Shown one piece after another: positions 15,718 to 24,046 of a stretch of DNA of 64,000 nt (its first letter is position 1; every line of letters begins with the position of its first letter). This DNA is from Bacteroidales bacterium (GTDB lineage Bacteria; Bacteroidota; Bacteroidia; Bacteroidales; VadinHA17). The DNA lies in contig JARGFQ010000009.1 of the NCBI GenBank assembly GCA_029210565.1, positions 1-64,000 of the forward strand, read 5' to 3'. A program made the translations under genes and the position numbers. The notes beneath the pieces were generated by a model. The model saw nothing but the letters and a program-made list of their open reading frames with translations, was not told the DNA's origin and ran no database searches.

Positions 15718-17207
15718 CAGTATTCGTTGATCTTTCGACTGTAATTGGGGGCCTCGCGGGTTATTGTCACATCGTGCGGATGGCTCTCGATGACACCTGC
15801 ACTGGTAACTCTCACAAAGCGTCCTTCCCTTTTGAGCGTTGGTATGTCAGGTGCACCACAGTACCCCATGCCTGAACGGAGCCCCCCGAGAAACTGGTAT
15901 ATAACTTCGTGGAGAGTGCCCTTGTATGGCACCCGCGCCGTAATACCTTCCGGTACAAGCTTGTGGATGTCATCCTCCATGTCCTGGAAATACCTGTCCT
16001 TCGAACCAAGCTGCATCGCCTCCACAGAACCCATGCCCCGGTATGTCTTGAACTTGCGCCCGTTGTAAATGATCGTCTCCCCGGGCGACTCCTCGACACC
16101 GGCGAAGAGAGATCCGGCCATCACACTGTCAGCACCCGCCGCCAGCGCCTTGACAATGTCGCCCGAATACCTTATGCCTCCGTCAGCAATGACAGGCACA
16201 CCGCTGCCCTCTATGGCCCGGGAGACATTGTATATCGCCGAAAGCTGCGGGACACCTACTCCGGCAACGACCCGTGTGGTGCAGATAGAGCCGGGACCGA
16301 TGCCTACCTTGACGGCATCAGCACCCTCATCCACAAGCTTCTTCGCAGCTTCCCCCGTACCGATGTTACCCACAAGAACCTCCGTTCCCGGAAAAATCTT
16401 CTTAATCTCCCGGAGTATCTCGGTGACACTCCTGGTGTGCGCATGGGCAGTATCAATAGCTATGGCGTCAACACCTGCACCCACCAGGGCCTCAACCCTT
16501 GACAGGGTGTTCGGTGCTATCCCTACCGCCGCAGCCACCCTGAGGCGCCCTCTCTCATCCTTGCAGGCATTGGGCCTGTCCTTCGCCTTCGTGATGTCCT
16601 TGTAGGTGACAAGCCCCTTAAGCCTGCCCTTATCATCAACTATGGGGAGCTTCTCAATCTTGTGCTTCTGCAAAATCTCCGCGGCAGCAGCAAGGTCAGT
16701 CTGATGACTGAGAGTGATCAGCCTCGACATAGGCGTCATGATCTCACTGATGCGATGCGAATAATCGGTTTCAAATCGCAGATCCCTGTTTGTTACAATT
16801 CCTACAAGAGCACCCTCCTCATTTATCACGGGTATGCCGCCGATCTTGAACTCCTTCATCAGTGCCAGCGCATCCGCAACAGTTGCACTGTCTCCTATGG
16901 TCACCGGATCAAAGATCATTACACTCTCCGCACGCTTTACCTTTCTGACCTGGGCAGCCTGCTGTCCTACCGACATGTTTTTGTGAATCACACCTATGCC
17001 GCCCTCCCTGGCAATCGCTATCGCCAGTTCGGCATCAGTGACGGTATCCATGGCCGCTGACACGATCGGGGTGTTGATTATTATGTTGCGTGTGAACATC
17101 GACCGCAGATCAACGTCACGGGGCATTACTTCCGAATAGGCCGGAAGAAGCAGAACATCATCGAAGGTCAGGCCTTCAAACAGTAACTTATCTTCAGAGA
17201 ATGACAT
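15717..17207 (-). CDS. guaB: Inosine-5'-monophosphate dehydrogenase
   Basis: GuaB oxidises IMP to XMP with NAD+, the committed step to GTP. The 496-residue protein has the TIM-barrel start [15 protein letters not shown] and a Bateman module with two CBS domains (residues about 95-215). The active-site loop [11 protein letters not shown] contains the catalytic cysteine, and the flap motif YRGMGS is followed by a C-terminal GYCGAPD. Length is standard. It heads the minus-strand set with the SurA-like genes and is divergent from recQ. Confidence 0.97.
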   Translation of the reverse strand: MSFSEDKLLFEGLTFDDVLLLPAYSEVMPRDVDLRSMFTRNIIINTPIVSAAMDTVTDAELAIAIAREGGIGVIHKNMSVGQQAAQVRKVKRAESVMIFDPVTIGDSATVADALALMKEFKIGGIPVINEEGALVGIVTNRDLRFETDYSHRISEIMTPMSRLITLSHQTDLAAAAEILQKHKIEKLPIVDDKGRLKGLVTYKDITKAKDRPNACKDERGRLRVAAAVGIAPNTLSRVEALVGAGVDAIAIDTAHAHTRSVTEILREIKKIFPGTEVLVGNIGTGEAAKKLVDEGADAVKVGIGPGSICTTRVVAGVGVPQLSAIYNVSRAIEGSGVPVIADGGIRYSGDIVKALAAGADSVMAGSLFAGVEESPGETIIYNGRKFKTYRGMGSVEAMQLGSKDRYFQDMEDDIHKLVPEGITARVPYKGTLHEVIYQFLGGLRSGMGYCGAPDIPTLKREGRFVRVTSAGVIESHPHDVTITREAPNYSRKINEY

Positions 17208-17303
17208 CGGGCACCGTTTTATCTGGCCGGAAAATTACAAAAAATAGATATGCACCGGCCTATCTTAAATGTCAATAAAAGGTTAAAAATGAGATTGAGT
17301 TAT

Positions 17304-17311
17304 TAAATTTG
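17304..17311 (+). promoter_or_regulatory. Bacteroidota -7 promoter element of recQ (TAAATTTG)
   Basis: TAAATTTG matches TAnnTTTG and ends 15 bases before the recQ ATG at 17327. The in-frame TTG at 17309 lies inside the element and is therefore not the start. Confidence 0.6.
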
Positions 17312-17326
17312 TATGATTCAGCCATA

Positions 17327-19243
17327 ATGACAATGTTGCCGGATATATACAGGGAGACACTCGCCCGCTATTGGGGCTTCACAACCTTCATGCCGCTGCA
17401 GGAGGAGATAATCGCCGCAGTGGCTGCAGGAAATGATGCAGTGGGACTGCTGCCCACCGGGGGAGGCAAATCCGTCACATACCAGGTGCCGGCCGTGGCA
17501 AACGATGGACTCTGCCTCGTAATAACTCCGCTGATAGCCCTAATGAAAGATCAGGTACAACGACTTAAGTCGTTGAAGATAAAAGCGATGGCTATCCATA
17601 GCGGAATGACCCGCGAGGAGGTGGAGATATCCCTCGATAACTGCCTCTATGGCGATTACAGACTCCTCTATGTCAGCCCTGAACGACTCCGGACACCGCT
17701 CTTCAGAGCACGCATGCCCAGGTTCAACTTTACCCTGGTGGCCGTCGATGAAGCCCACTGCATATCACAGTGGGGCTATGACTTCAGGCCCTCATACCTT
17801 CATATCGCAGAGATAAGAGACCTGATTGGCGAAGAGGTGCCGTTCCTTGCCCTGACAGCAACGGCAACACCACGTGTGGTGAAGGATATCATAGGGCGCC
17901 TGAAGCTCAAAAACCCACAGCTGCTCCAGGCCAGCTTCAGAAGATCTAATATCACATATTTTGTCAGGGAGACCGAAGATAAGGCTGCCTACGTGGTCAA
18001 AAGCCTTAAAAAGGAACAGGGCAGCGGAATAATATACGCCAGCAGCAGGAAGAAATCAAAAGAGGTGGCTAAGCTGCTGGTTGAAAACGGTATCAGGGCC
18101 GACTTCTACCATGCCGGACTGCCCCAGGATCTGCGCGACAGGAAACAACAGGCCTGGACTACCTGCGAGGTACGCGTTATTGTAGCTACAAATGCCTTCG
18201 GTATGGGCATCGATAAGGCTGAGGTGAGGTTCGTCATACACTGGGATTGCCCCGACTCCATTGAGGCTTACTACCAGGAGTCGGGCAGGGCAGGACGCGA
18301 CGGTAAGCCTGCCTTCGCCGTTCTCCTCTGGTCACTCGATGAGAAAAGGAGACTGGAAGATTCGGTCAGGATAAAATTTCCCCCCATAGAAAAGATAAAG
18401 GATGTATATGAGGCTATCGGCAACTACTACCAGCTGCCCGTAGGATCAGGAAAAAACAGCGTTCATGATTTCGACCTGTGGAAATTCGTGACCGCCTTCA
18501 GATTCTCAGTCACCGAAACATATAACAGCCTTAACTTCCTGCAGAAAGAGGGATACCTTGAGTTTACCGATGAGATCAATAACCCCTCAAGGGTCCATTT
18601 CGTGGTAAGCCGCGATGACCTCTACAAATTCCAGGTGGCCAACGAAGAATATGACAGGTTCATCAAACTGCTGCTCAGAACCTACAGCGGAATGTTCTCC
18701 GAATTCGTGCCGGTCAACGAAGAGGCACTGGCAAACAGGTCGGGCCTGACCCGGGAGGCTATCTACCAGTACCTGCTGAGACTCTCTTCACAGGGAATAA
18801 TACATTTCATCCCGGGTAAGAAAAGCCCCCTGGTCATCTTCACCGAAGAGAGGCTCGACAGGAGACACCTGCACATCTCACCCGACCTATACCTTAAAGT
18901 AAGGGAGAACTATATTGAAAGGGTGGCCATGATTATAGAATACGCGGAAAATAAAACGCGCTGCCGCTCAGCCTTCCTGACAGGCTATTTCGGGGAGGAG
19001 AACGGCCGCTGCGGACTCTGCGATACATGCCAGGAGAGAAATGAACTCGAGCTCAGTAAGTATGAGTTCGATCTTATTATCGATAAGATAAAAGAACTGC
19101 TTGGGGAAGATTCACTCAGACCCGATGAACTCGCCTCCGCTATGGAATTCCCTCCGGAAAAAAGCACCAGGGTGATCCGGTGGCTGCTCGACCACGAGAA
19201 GCTTCTGTATGACAGCCACCATAAACTCCTCTGGAAACACTGA
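17327..19243 (+). CDS. recQ: ATP-dependent DNA helicase RecQ
   Basis: This 638-residue 3'-5' helicase acts in recombination and fork repair. Walker A (LLPTGGGKS), the DEAH box (VDEAHCISQWGYDFRPSY) and motif VI (QESGRAGRDG) are intact. A zinc-binding RQC region follows, with cysteines in CRSAFLTGYFGE and CGLCDTC. The C terminus is a short winged-helix-like segment rather than a recognisable HRDC domain. The start is set at 17327 because the -7 promoter element overlaps the earlier in-frame TTG. It is divergent from guaB. Confidence 0.94.
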   Translation: MTMLPDIYRETLARYWGFTTFMPLQEEIIAAVAAGNDAVGLLPTGGGKSVTYQVPAVANDGLCLVITPLIALMKDQVQRLKSLKIKAMAIHSGMTREEVEISLDNCLYGDYRLLYVSPERLRTPLFRARMPRFNFTLVAVDEAHCISQWGYDFRPSYLHIAEIRDLIGEEVPFLALTATATPRVVKDIIGRLKLKNPQLLQASFRRSNITYFVRETEDKAAYVVKSLKKEQGSGIIYASSRKKSKEVAKLLVENGIRADFYHAGLPQDLRDRKQQAWTTCEVRVIVATNAFGMGIDKAEVRFVIHWDCPDSIEAYYQESGRAGRDGKPAFAVLLWSLDEKRRLEDSVRIKFPPIEKIKDVYEAIGNYYQLPVGSGKNSVHDFDLWKFVTAFRFSVTETYNSLNFLQKEGYLEFTDEINNPSRVHFVVSRDDLYKFQVANEEYDRFIKLLLRTYSGMFSEFVPVNEEALANRSGLTREAIYQYLLRLSSQGIIHFIPGKKSPLVIFTEERLDRRHLHISPDLYLKVRENYIERVAMIIEYAENKTRCRSAFLTGYFGEENGRCGLCDTCQERNELELSKYEFDLIIDKIKELLGEDSLRPDELASAMEFPPEKSTRVIRWLLDHEKLLYDSHHKLLWKH

Positions 19244-19289
19244 AAAACCCATTTTATCAACACCGGCCTGTTTTTAAAACTGAAATGAA

Positions 19290-19297
19290 TACTTTTG
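19290..19297 (+). promoter_or_regulatory. Bacteroidota -7 promoter element (TACTTTTG)
   Basis: TACTTTTG matches TAnnTTTG and lies 16 bases before the ATG of the DUF5063 gene. It could drive the DUF5063-exonuclease-rlmI-tex set. Confidence 0.55.
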
Positions 19298-19313
19298 TCA
19301 TTTGTTTATTCCC

Positions 19314-19874
19314 ATGGAAGAGGACCCGAAAATAATCTACTCACGAAAAGTCATCGAATTTGCGGCATCGGCAAATGAATACTGCAAATACCTTGACGGA
19401 AGCAGGGATATCAACGGGATCGAAATCCTTAAGGTCATGCAGCGACTGCTGCCCTTCATCTACCTGAGAGCAACTCTTCTGCCTATGCTCGAACCCCTGC
19501 TTGAGGATGGAAATGAAAAGACGGTGACGGAGTTTGACTGGACAAGGATGCATGAAAACCTGCTCTCCAAAATAGGCAACAATGATCCATTCCCGGTAAT
19601 AGTGGCTGAAGGCGACCCTGCGGACGGACTCTATACAGGCAGCATAGCGGAAAACCTGTCGGACATATACCAGGATCTGAGGAACTTCATTGTCAATTAT
19701 AAGAGTGGCAATGAGGAGGTAATGAATGATGCGGTATGGGAGGTGCTGATGAACTTCGAAGAGTTCTGGGGCAAAAAACTGCTGACCACCCTCTCTGCAA
19801 TCCATGACGTTCTCTACTCCGAAGCCGACGAGGAGAACCAAAATGAACAACCCGGAGATGACAAGACAGTATAA
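19314..19874 (+). CDS. DUF5063 domain protein
   Basis: The 186-residue, mostly helical, acidic protein (MEEDPKIIYSRKVIEFAASANEYC) matches the DUF5063 family common in Bacteroidota, usually encoded just before an RNase D-like exonuclease. Its function is unknown. I take the ATG at 19314 because it follows the promoter-like element directly. Its 3' end overlaps the exonuclease gene by 32 bases, suggesting coupled translation and a shared role in RNA metabolism. That role is inference. Confidence 0.82.
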   Translation: MEEDPKIIYSRKVIEFAASANEYCKYLDGSRDINGIEILKVMQRLLPFIYLRATLLPMLEPLLEDGNEKTVTEFDWTRMHENLLSKIGNNDPFPVIVAEGDPADGLYTGSIAENLSDIYQDLRNFIVNYKSGNEEVMNDAVWEVLMNFEEFWGKKLLTTLSAIHDVLYSEADEENQNEQPGDDKTV

Positions 19875-20451
19875 CGAGACCATAAACGACGATGAACTGA
19901 GAAAACTGCCCCTGATGCAGTTCGAGGGAAACGTGACGCTGGTCGATGACATCCGTAAGTTCAATAAGGCTGTCGCAGAGATCAGCAGCTGCAGGATACT
20001 GGGCTTTGATACCGAGACGAAACCTTCCTTCAAAAAGGGAAGAAGATATACTGTATCCCTGCTCCAGCTCGCGGATGACCGTCGTGCATGGCTCTTCAGA
20101 CTTAATATGATCGGGTTGCCGGCTGAACTGGCCCGACTGCTGGCAGATGAAAATATCATAAAGGTGGGCGTGGCAATTCATGATGATATCAAAGCCCTGA
20201 AATCACTTGAACCCTTCGAACCCGGCGGATTCCTTGACCTGCAGAACGTAGTGCTGGACCACGGGATAAAACAGCTGGGACTAAAGAAACTCTCCGCCCT
20301 CGTCCTTGGATACAGAATCTCAAAATCGCAACAGGTATCAAACTGGGAAGCTCCGGCTCTGACTGAGCCTCAGCAAATTTATGCTGCCACCGACGCGTGG
20401 GTCTGCAGGAAAATATACCTGGCACTTAACGGTAAAGAAAGCCGGCAGTAG
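19843..20451 (+). CDS. RNase D-like 3'-5' exonuclease
   Basis: This 202-residue DEDD-family exonuclease domain protein carries Exo I FDTETKP, Exo II VGVAIHDDIKAL and Exo III YAATDAW with the DEDDy tyrosine, so all four acidic residues are present. It lacks the HRDC domains of full RNase D, so it is a single-domain form. The start at 19843 (MNNPEM) is supported by GAGGAG ten bases or fewer upstream. It overlaps DUF5063 upstream, and the rlmI GTG starts on its stop codon's last base. Confidence 0.9.
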   Translation: MNNPEMTRQYNETINDDELRKLPLMQFEGNVTLVDDIRKFNKAVAEISSCRILGFDTETKPSFKKGRRYTVSLLQLADDRRAWLFRLNMIGLPAELARLLADENIIKVGVAIHDDIKALKSLEPFEPGGFLDLQNVVLDHGIKQLGLKKLSALVLGYRISKSQQVSNWEAPALTEPQQIYAATDAWVCRKIYLALNGKESRQ

Positions 20452-21638
20452 TGATCACATCCCTGGTTAATCTGAAAAAAGGCAAGGAGCAGTCGGTAAG
20501 ACGCTACCACCCGTGGGTGTTCTCCGGAGCCATAGCAAGGGTTGACGGCACTCCTGCCGAGGGAGACCCGTTGGAGGTACTGGCATCTGACGGCACGTAC
20601 CTGGCAACGGGACACTGGTCGCCGGGATCCATCGCCGTGAGAATCTTTTCGTTTGAGAAATGCCTGCCTGACCGAAAATTCTTCAGAAAAAAGCTCGAAG
20701 ATGCAGTGCAATGCCGCATTAACACCGGTATAGCCGGAAAAAGCGACACAAGCGTTTGGCGACTGGTACACGGCGAGGGCGACGGACTGCCGGGACTGGT
20801 GGTTGACATCTATGGCAATACGGCCGTCATGCAGTCGCATACAGCCGGCTTCTGGCACATCCGTAAGATGATAGCCGGACTGCTGCCGGAGGTTACCGGC
20901 GGACTGGTGACATCGGTCTATGACAAGAGCGAAGGGACACTTCCCTTCATGGCAAAGCTGAACCCGGTGAACGGTTACCTGCTGGGCGGAGAAGGTGAAC
21001 CCGGTACCGTGGTTACGGAGAACGGATACAGGTTCAAAATCGACTGGGAAAAAGGACAGAAAACAGGCTTCTTCATCGACCAGAGCGACAATCGCAATCT
21101 TCTGCGCCAATACAGCAACGGAAGAAAGGTGCTCAACATGTTCGGCTATACCGGCGGCTTCTCGGTCTACGCAATGAGCAACGCCGCGCTGGTGCATACC
21201 GTTGACAGCTCAGCCCCGGCAACCGCAGTGGCTGATGAGAATGTCAGGCTCAACTTTGGGGAGGATCCCCGTCACAGCTCATTCGCCGCCGATGCCTTTG
21301 CCTTCCTGGCGGAGATGAAACAGCAATACGACCTGATCGTGCTCGACCCTCCGGCATTCGCCAAGCACCAGACAGCCCTCAACCAGGCTCTTCAGGGCTA
21401 CAGGAGACTGAATGCCATTGCCCTTCAAAAGATCGCCCCGGGAGGCATCCTCTTTACCTTCTCATGTTCACAGGTGGTGAGCCGCGACGACTTCCGGCGC
21501 TCCGTCTTCGTGGCCGCAGCCAATACCTGCAGGAATGTGCGGATACTGCACCAGATGGGCCAGCCGCCTGACCACCCCGTAAATATCTACCACCCGGAGA
21601 GCGAATACCTGAAAGGACTGGTACTTTACGTAGAATAA
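20451..21638 (+). CDS. rlmI: 23S rRNA (cytosine-C5)-methyltransferase RlmI-like
   Basis: The 395-residue protein has an N-terminal PUA domain (residues 1-75, with RRYHPWVFSGAI), a linker barrel, and a C-terminal SAM-binding Rossmann fold. The motifs DQSDNRNLL, KVLNMFGYTGGFSVYAM and the catalytic DLIVLDPPAFAK are as in RlmI/YccW, which makes m5C in 23S rRNA. It starts with GTG at 20451, sharing one base with the previous stop. Substrate specificity within the COG1092 family is assumed from similarity. Confidence 0.9.
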   Translation: MITSLVNLKKGKEQSVRRYHPWVFSGAIARVDGTPAEGDPLEVLASDGTYLATGHWSPGSIAVRIFSFEKCLPDRKFFRKKLEDAVQCRINTGIAGKSDTSVWRLVHGEGDGLPGLVVDIYGNTAVMQSHTAGFWHIRKMIAGLLPEVTGGLVTSVYDKSEGTLPFMAKLNPVNGYLLGGEGEPGTVVTENGYRFKIDWEKGQKTGFFIDQSDNRNLLRQYSNGRKVLNMFGYTGGFSVYAMSNAALVHTVDSSAPATAVADENVRLNFGEDPRHSSFAADAFAFLAEMKQQYDLIVLDPPAFAKHQTALNQALQGYRRLNAIALQKIAPGGILFTFSCSQVVSRDDFRRSVFVAAANTCRNVRILHQMGQPPDHPVNIYHPESEYLKGLVLYVE

Positions 21639-21643
21639 ACATC

Positions 21644-23785
21644 ATGGACCCTGCAATACACATAAAGACAATAGCCGGGAAGCTGCATCTGCACGACTGG
21701 CAGGTTGAGAACACCCTCAGGCTTCTTGACGACGGGGCTACAATACCCTTCATCAGCCGTTACCGCAAAGAGGTGACCGGCAGCCTGAACGAGGTGCAGC
21801 TCGCTGAGATACGCGATGAGTATGAGAGGCTGAAAGAGCTTGAGAAGCGCAGGGAGGCTGTCATCAAATCGATTGAGGAACAGGAGAAGATGACTCCTGA
21901 GCTCCTGGCAAAGATTAACGCAGCCCTGACAATGTCGCAGCTTGAGGACCTCTACCTGCCCTACAGGCCGAAAAGGAAGACACGCGCCTCCGTCGCACGG
22001 GAGAAGGGACTGGAACCGCTTGCTCTCTGGCTCCTGGCACAGAAGGCCGGAGACCCGGAAACCGAGGCTGCAAAATACCTCACTGACATGGTGGAGAGCA
22101 CCGATGCAGCACTGGCGGGCGCCCGTGACATCATAGCCGAGATGGTCAGCGAGAATGAACTGGTGCGCGGAGCGCTCCGGCGTCTCTACGAACGCGATGC
22201 GATTATAACATCCAGGGTGGTGAAGGGGAAAGAACAGGAGGGAGCCAAGTTCAGCGACTACTTCGAGTGGTCCGAACCGCTACGACGCTGTCCCTCCCAC
22301 AGGCTCCTGGCTATGCGACGTGGTGAGGAGGAGGGATTCCTCAGGCTCACCATCATGACGGCAGAGGAGGAGGCTCTTAAAATCATTGAAAGACAGTTTG
22401 TTCAGGCCGGCAACGAAGCTGCCCGGCAGGTGCGGGAGGCGACATCCGACAGCTGGAGCCGCCTGCTGGCACCCTCCATGGAGACGGAGTTCAGAAAGAG
22501 CTCCAGGGAAAAAGCCGATGAGGAGGCAATACGGGTATTTGCCGAAAACCTGCGGCAGCTGCTGCTCTCCCCGCCGCTGGGCGAGAAGAGCGTGCTGGCG
22601 ATAGACCCGGGCTACCGCACCGGCTGCAAGGTGGTGTGCCTCGACAGACAGGGAGCACTGCTGCACAATGATGTGATTTATCCCCACCCGCCGCAAAACG
22701 AGACTGCACGGAGCGTCAGCAAACTGCTGTCTCTGATCGACGAATACGGCATCGAAGCTATTGCCATCGGTAACGGCACCGCAAGCCGCGAGACAGAAGC
22801 TATTGTGAAACAATATCTGCCGTCTGACTCCGGCATCAGGATTTTCGTGGTCAGCGAAGCAGGTGCATCAGTCTATTCAGCATCCAAGACGGCCCGCGAT
22901 GAGTTTCCCGACCATGACGTGACGGTCCGCGGAGCAGTATCTATCGGACGCAGGCTCACGGATCCTCTGGCAGAGCTGGTGAAGATAGACCCCAAATCGA
23001 TTGGCGTCGGACAGTATCAGCACGACGTTGACCAGGCACGGCTGCAGGCCAGCCTCGACGGGGTGGTGATGTCATGCGTCAACGCAGTGGGCGTGGAGGT
23101 CAACACCGCCAGCCCCCACCTGCTCACTTATGTCTCAGGCCTCGGACCAAAGCTGGCACAGAACATAGTTGACCACCGCACCGAACACGGTCCCTTCAGG
23201 TCACGCACAGAACTGATGAAGGTAAAAAGAATGGGCGACAAAGCCTACGAACAGGCTGCCGGATTCCTCAGGATAAGAAACGCCCCCAACCCGCTCGACG
23301 CTTCGGCAGTGCACCCAGAAAGCTACCACATAGTGGAGAAGATGGCCCGCGATGCAGGCTGTACCGTAGCCGACCTGATGCGCGATGAGACAAAACGGAA
23401 GACGATAAATATTGAAAAGTATGTTACCTCCGGGGCAGGACTCCCCACACTCAGGGATATAATGCAGGAGCTGGCAAAGCCGGGACGCGACCCGAGATCA
23501 GCAATACAGGAGTTCAGCTTTGCCGATATACACTCACTGGAGGATGTGAAGGAGGGTATGATAGTGCCGGGAATTGTTACAAATATTACTAAATTTGGCG
23601 CGTTCGTTGACATCGGAGTGAAGCAGGACGGACTGGTGCATGTCTCTCAGATGGCTGACCGCTACGTTGACGACCCCTCAAAGGTGGTCAAACTACACCA
23701 GCACCTGATGGTAAGGGTGGTCAGCGTGGACCTGGAAAGGAAACGGATACAGCTATCTATGAAGGGAGTAGGCAGTAGCCAATAG
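21644..23785 (+). CDS. tex: Tex-family RNA-binding transcription accessory protein
   Basis: The 713-residue Tex protein binds RNA and DNA and affects transcription. Its parts are in the normal order: N-terminal helical region with FISRYRKEVTGSLNEVQL, a YqgF/RNase H-like domain (VLAIDPGYRTGCKVV, residues about 315-450), helix-hairpin-helix domains (GLGPKLAQNIVDHR) and a C-terminal S1 domain (GIVTNITKFGAFVDIGVKQDG). Length is slightly below the 750-780 of proteobacterial Tex. It follows rlmI by five bases. Confidence 0.95.
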   Translation: MDPAIHIKTIAGKLHLHDWQVENTLRLLDDGATIPFISRYRKEVTGSLNEVQLAEIRDEYERLKELEKRREAVIKSIEEQEKMTPELLAKINAALTMSQLEDLYLPYRPKRKTRASVAREKGLEPLALWLLAQKAGDPETEAAKYLTDMVESTDAALAGARDIIAEMVSENELVRGALRRLYERDAIITSRVVKGKEQEGAKFSDYFEWSEPLRRCPSHRLLAMRRGEEEGFLRLTIMTAEEEALKIIERQFVQAGNEAARQVREATSDSWSRLLAPSMETEFRKSSREKADEEAIRVFAENLRQLLLSPPLGEKSVLAIDPGYRTGCKVVCLDRQGALLHNDVIYPHPPQNETARSVSKLLSLIDEYGIEAIAIGNGTASRETEAIVKQYLPSDSGIRIFVVSEAGASVYSASKTARDEFPDHDVTVRGAVSIGRRLTDPLAELVKIDPKSIGVGQYQHDVDQARLQASLDGVVMSCVNAVGVEVNTASPHLLTYVSGLGPKLAQNIVDHRTEHGPFRSRTELMKVKRMGDKAYEQAAGFLRIRNAPNPLDASAVHPESYHIVEKMARDAGCTVADLMRDETKRKTINIEKYVTSGAGLPTLRDIMQELAKPGRDPRSAIQEFSFADIHSLEDVKEGMIVPGIVTNITKFGAFVDIGVKQDGLVHVSQMADRYVDDPSKVVKLHQHLMVRVVSVDLERKRIQLSMKGVGSSQ

Positions 23786-23820
23786 GCAATAGTTCTATTA
23801 CACAGATAATCAGTAATAGA

Positions 23821-23928
23821 GACCGCAAGACTGCAAGACCGCAAGACTGCAAGACCGCATGACTGCAAGACCGCATGACCGCAAGACCGCAAGACCGTAT
23901 GACCGCAAGACCGTATGACCGCAAGACC
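23821..23928 (+). repeat. Octamer tandem repeat GACYGCAW, 13 units
   Basis: Thirteen consecutive 8-base units of form GACCGCAA, GACTGCAA, GACCGCAT or GACCGTAT fill the gap between tex and the oligopeptidase gene. Because 8 x 3 = 24, they open long artefactual repetitive frames on the minus strand (SCGLAVLR-type). Confidence 0.95.
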
Positions 23929-23948
23929 TTCTCTGCCCTCCGACTCCG

Positions 23949-24002
23949 ACGGACGAAGTCCGCTACGTCGGACGCAGTCCGAAGCCGTGGCGAAGGAGGG
24001 AG
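23949..24002. repeat. Palindrome cluster CGGACGAAGTCCG / CGGACGCAGTCCG
   Basis: Directly after the octamer array come two short palindromes with five-base arms (CGGAC..GTCCG) within about 25 bases, then GAAGGAGGGAG. The array and palindromes together look like one intergenic element. Confidence 0.6.
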
Positions 24003-24046
24003 ACCTCGGACCTTCAATCAAAATAACAAATATCAATAAACCCATT

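Noticed and set aside
20379..21197. Long minus-strand frame of 272 residues
   Set aside because: It is antisense to rlmI, whose motifs are complete on the plus strand.
23821..23928. CRISPR-like regular repeat
   Set aside because: Units are 8 bases with no spacers and no cas genes nearby.
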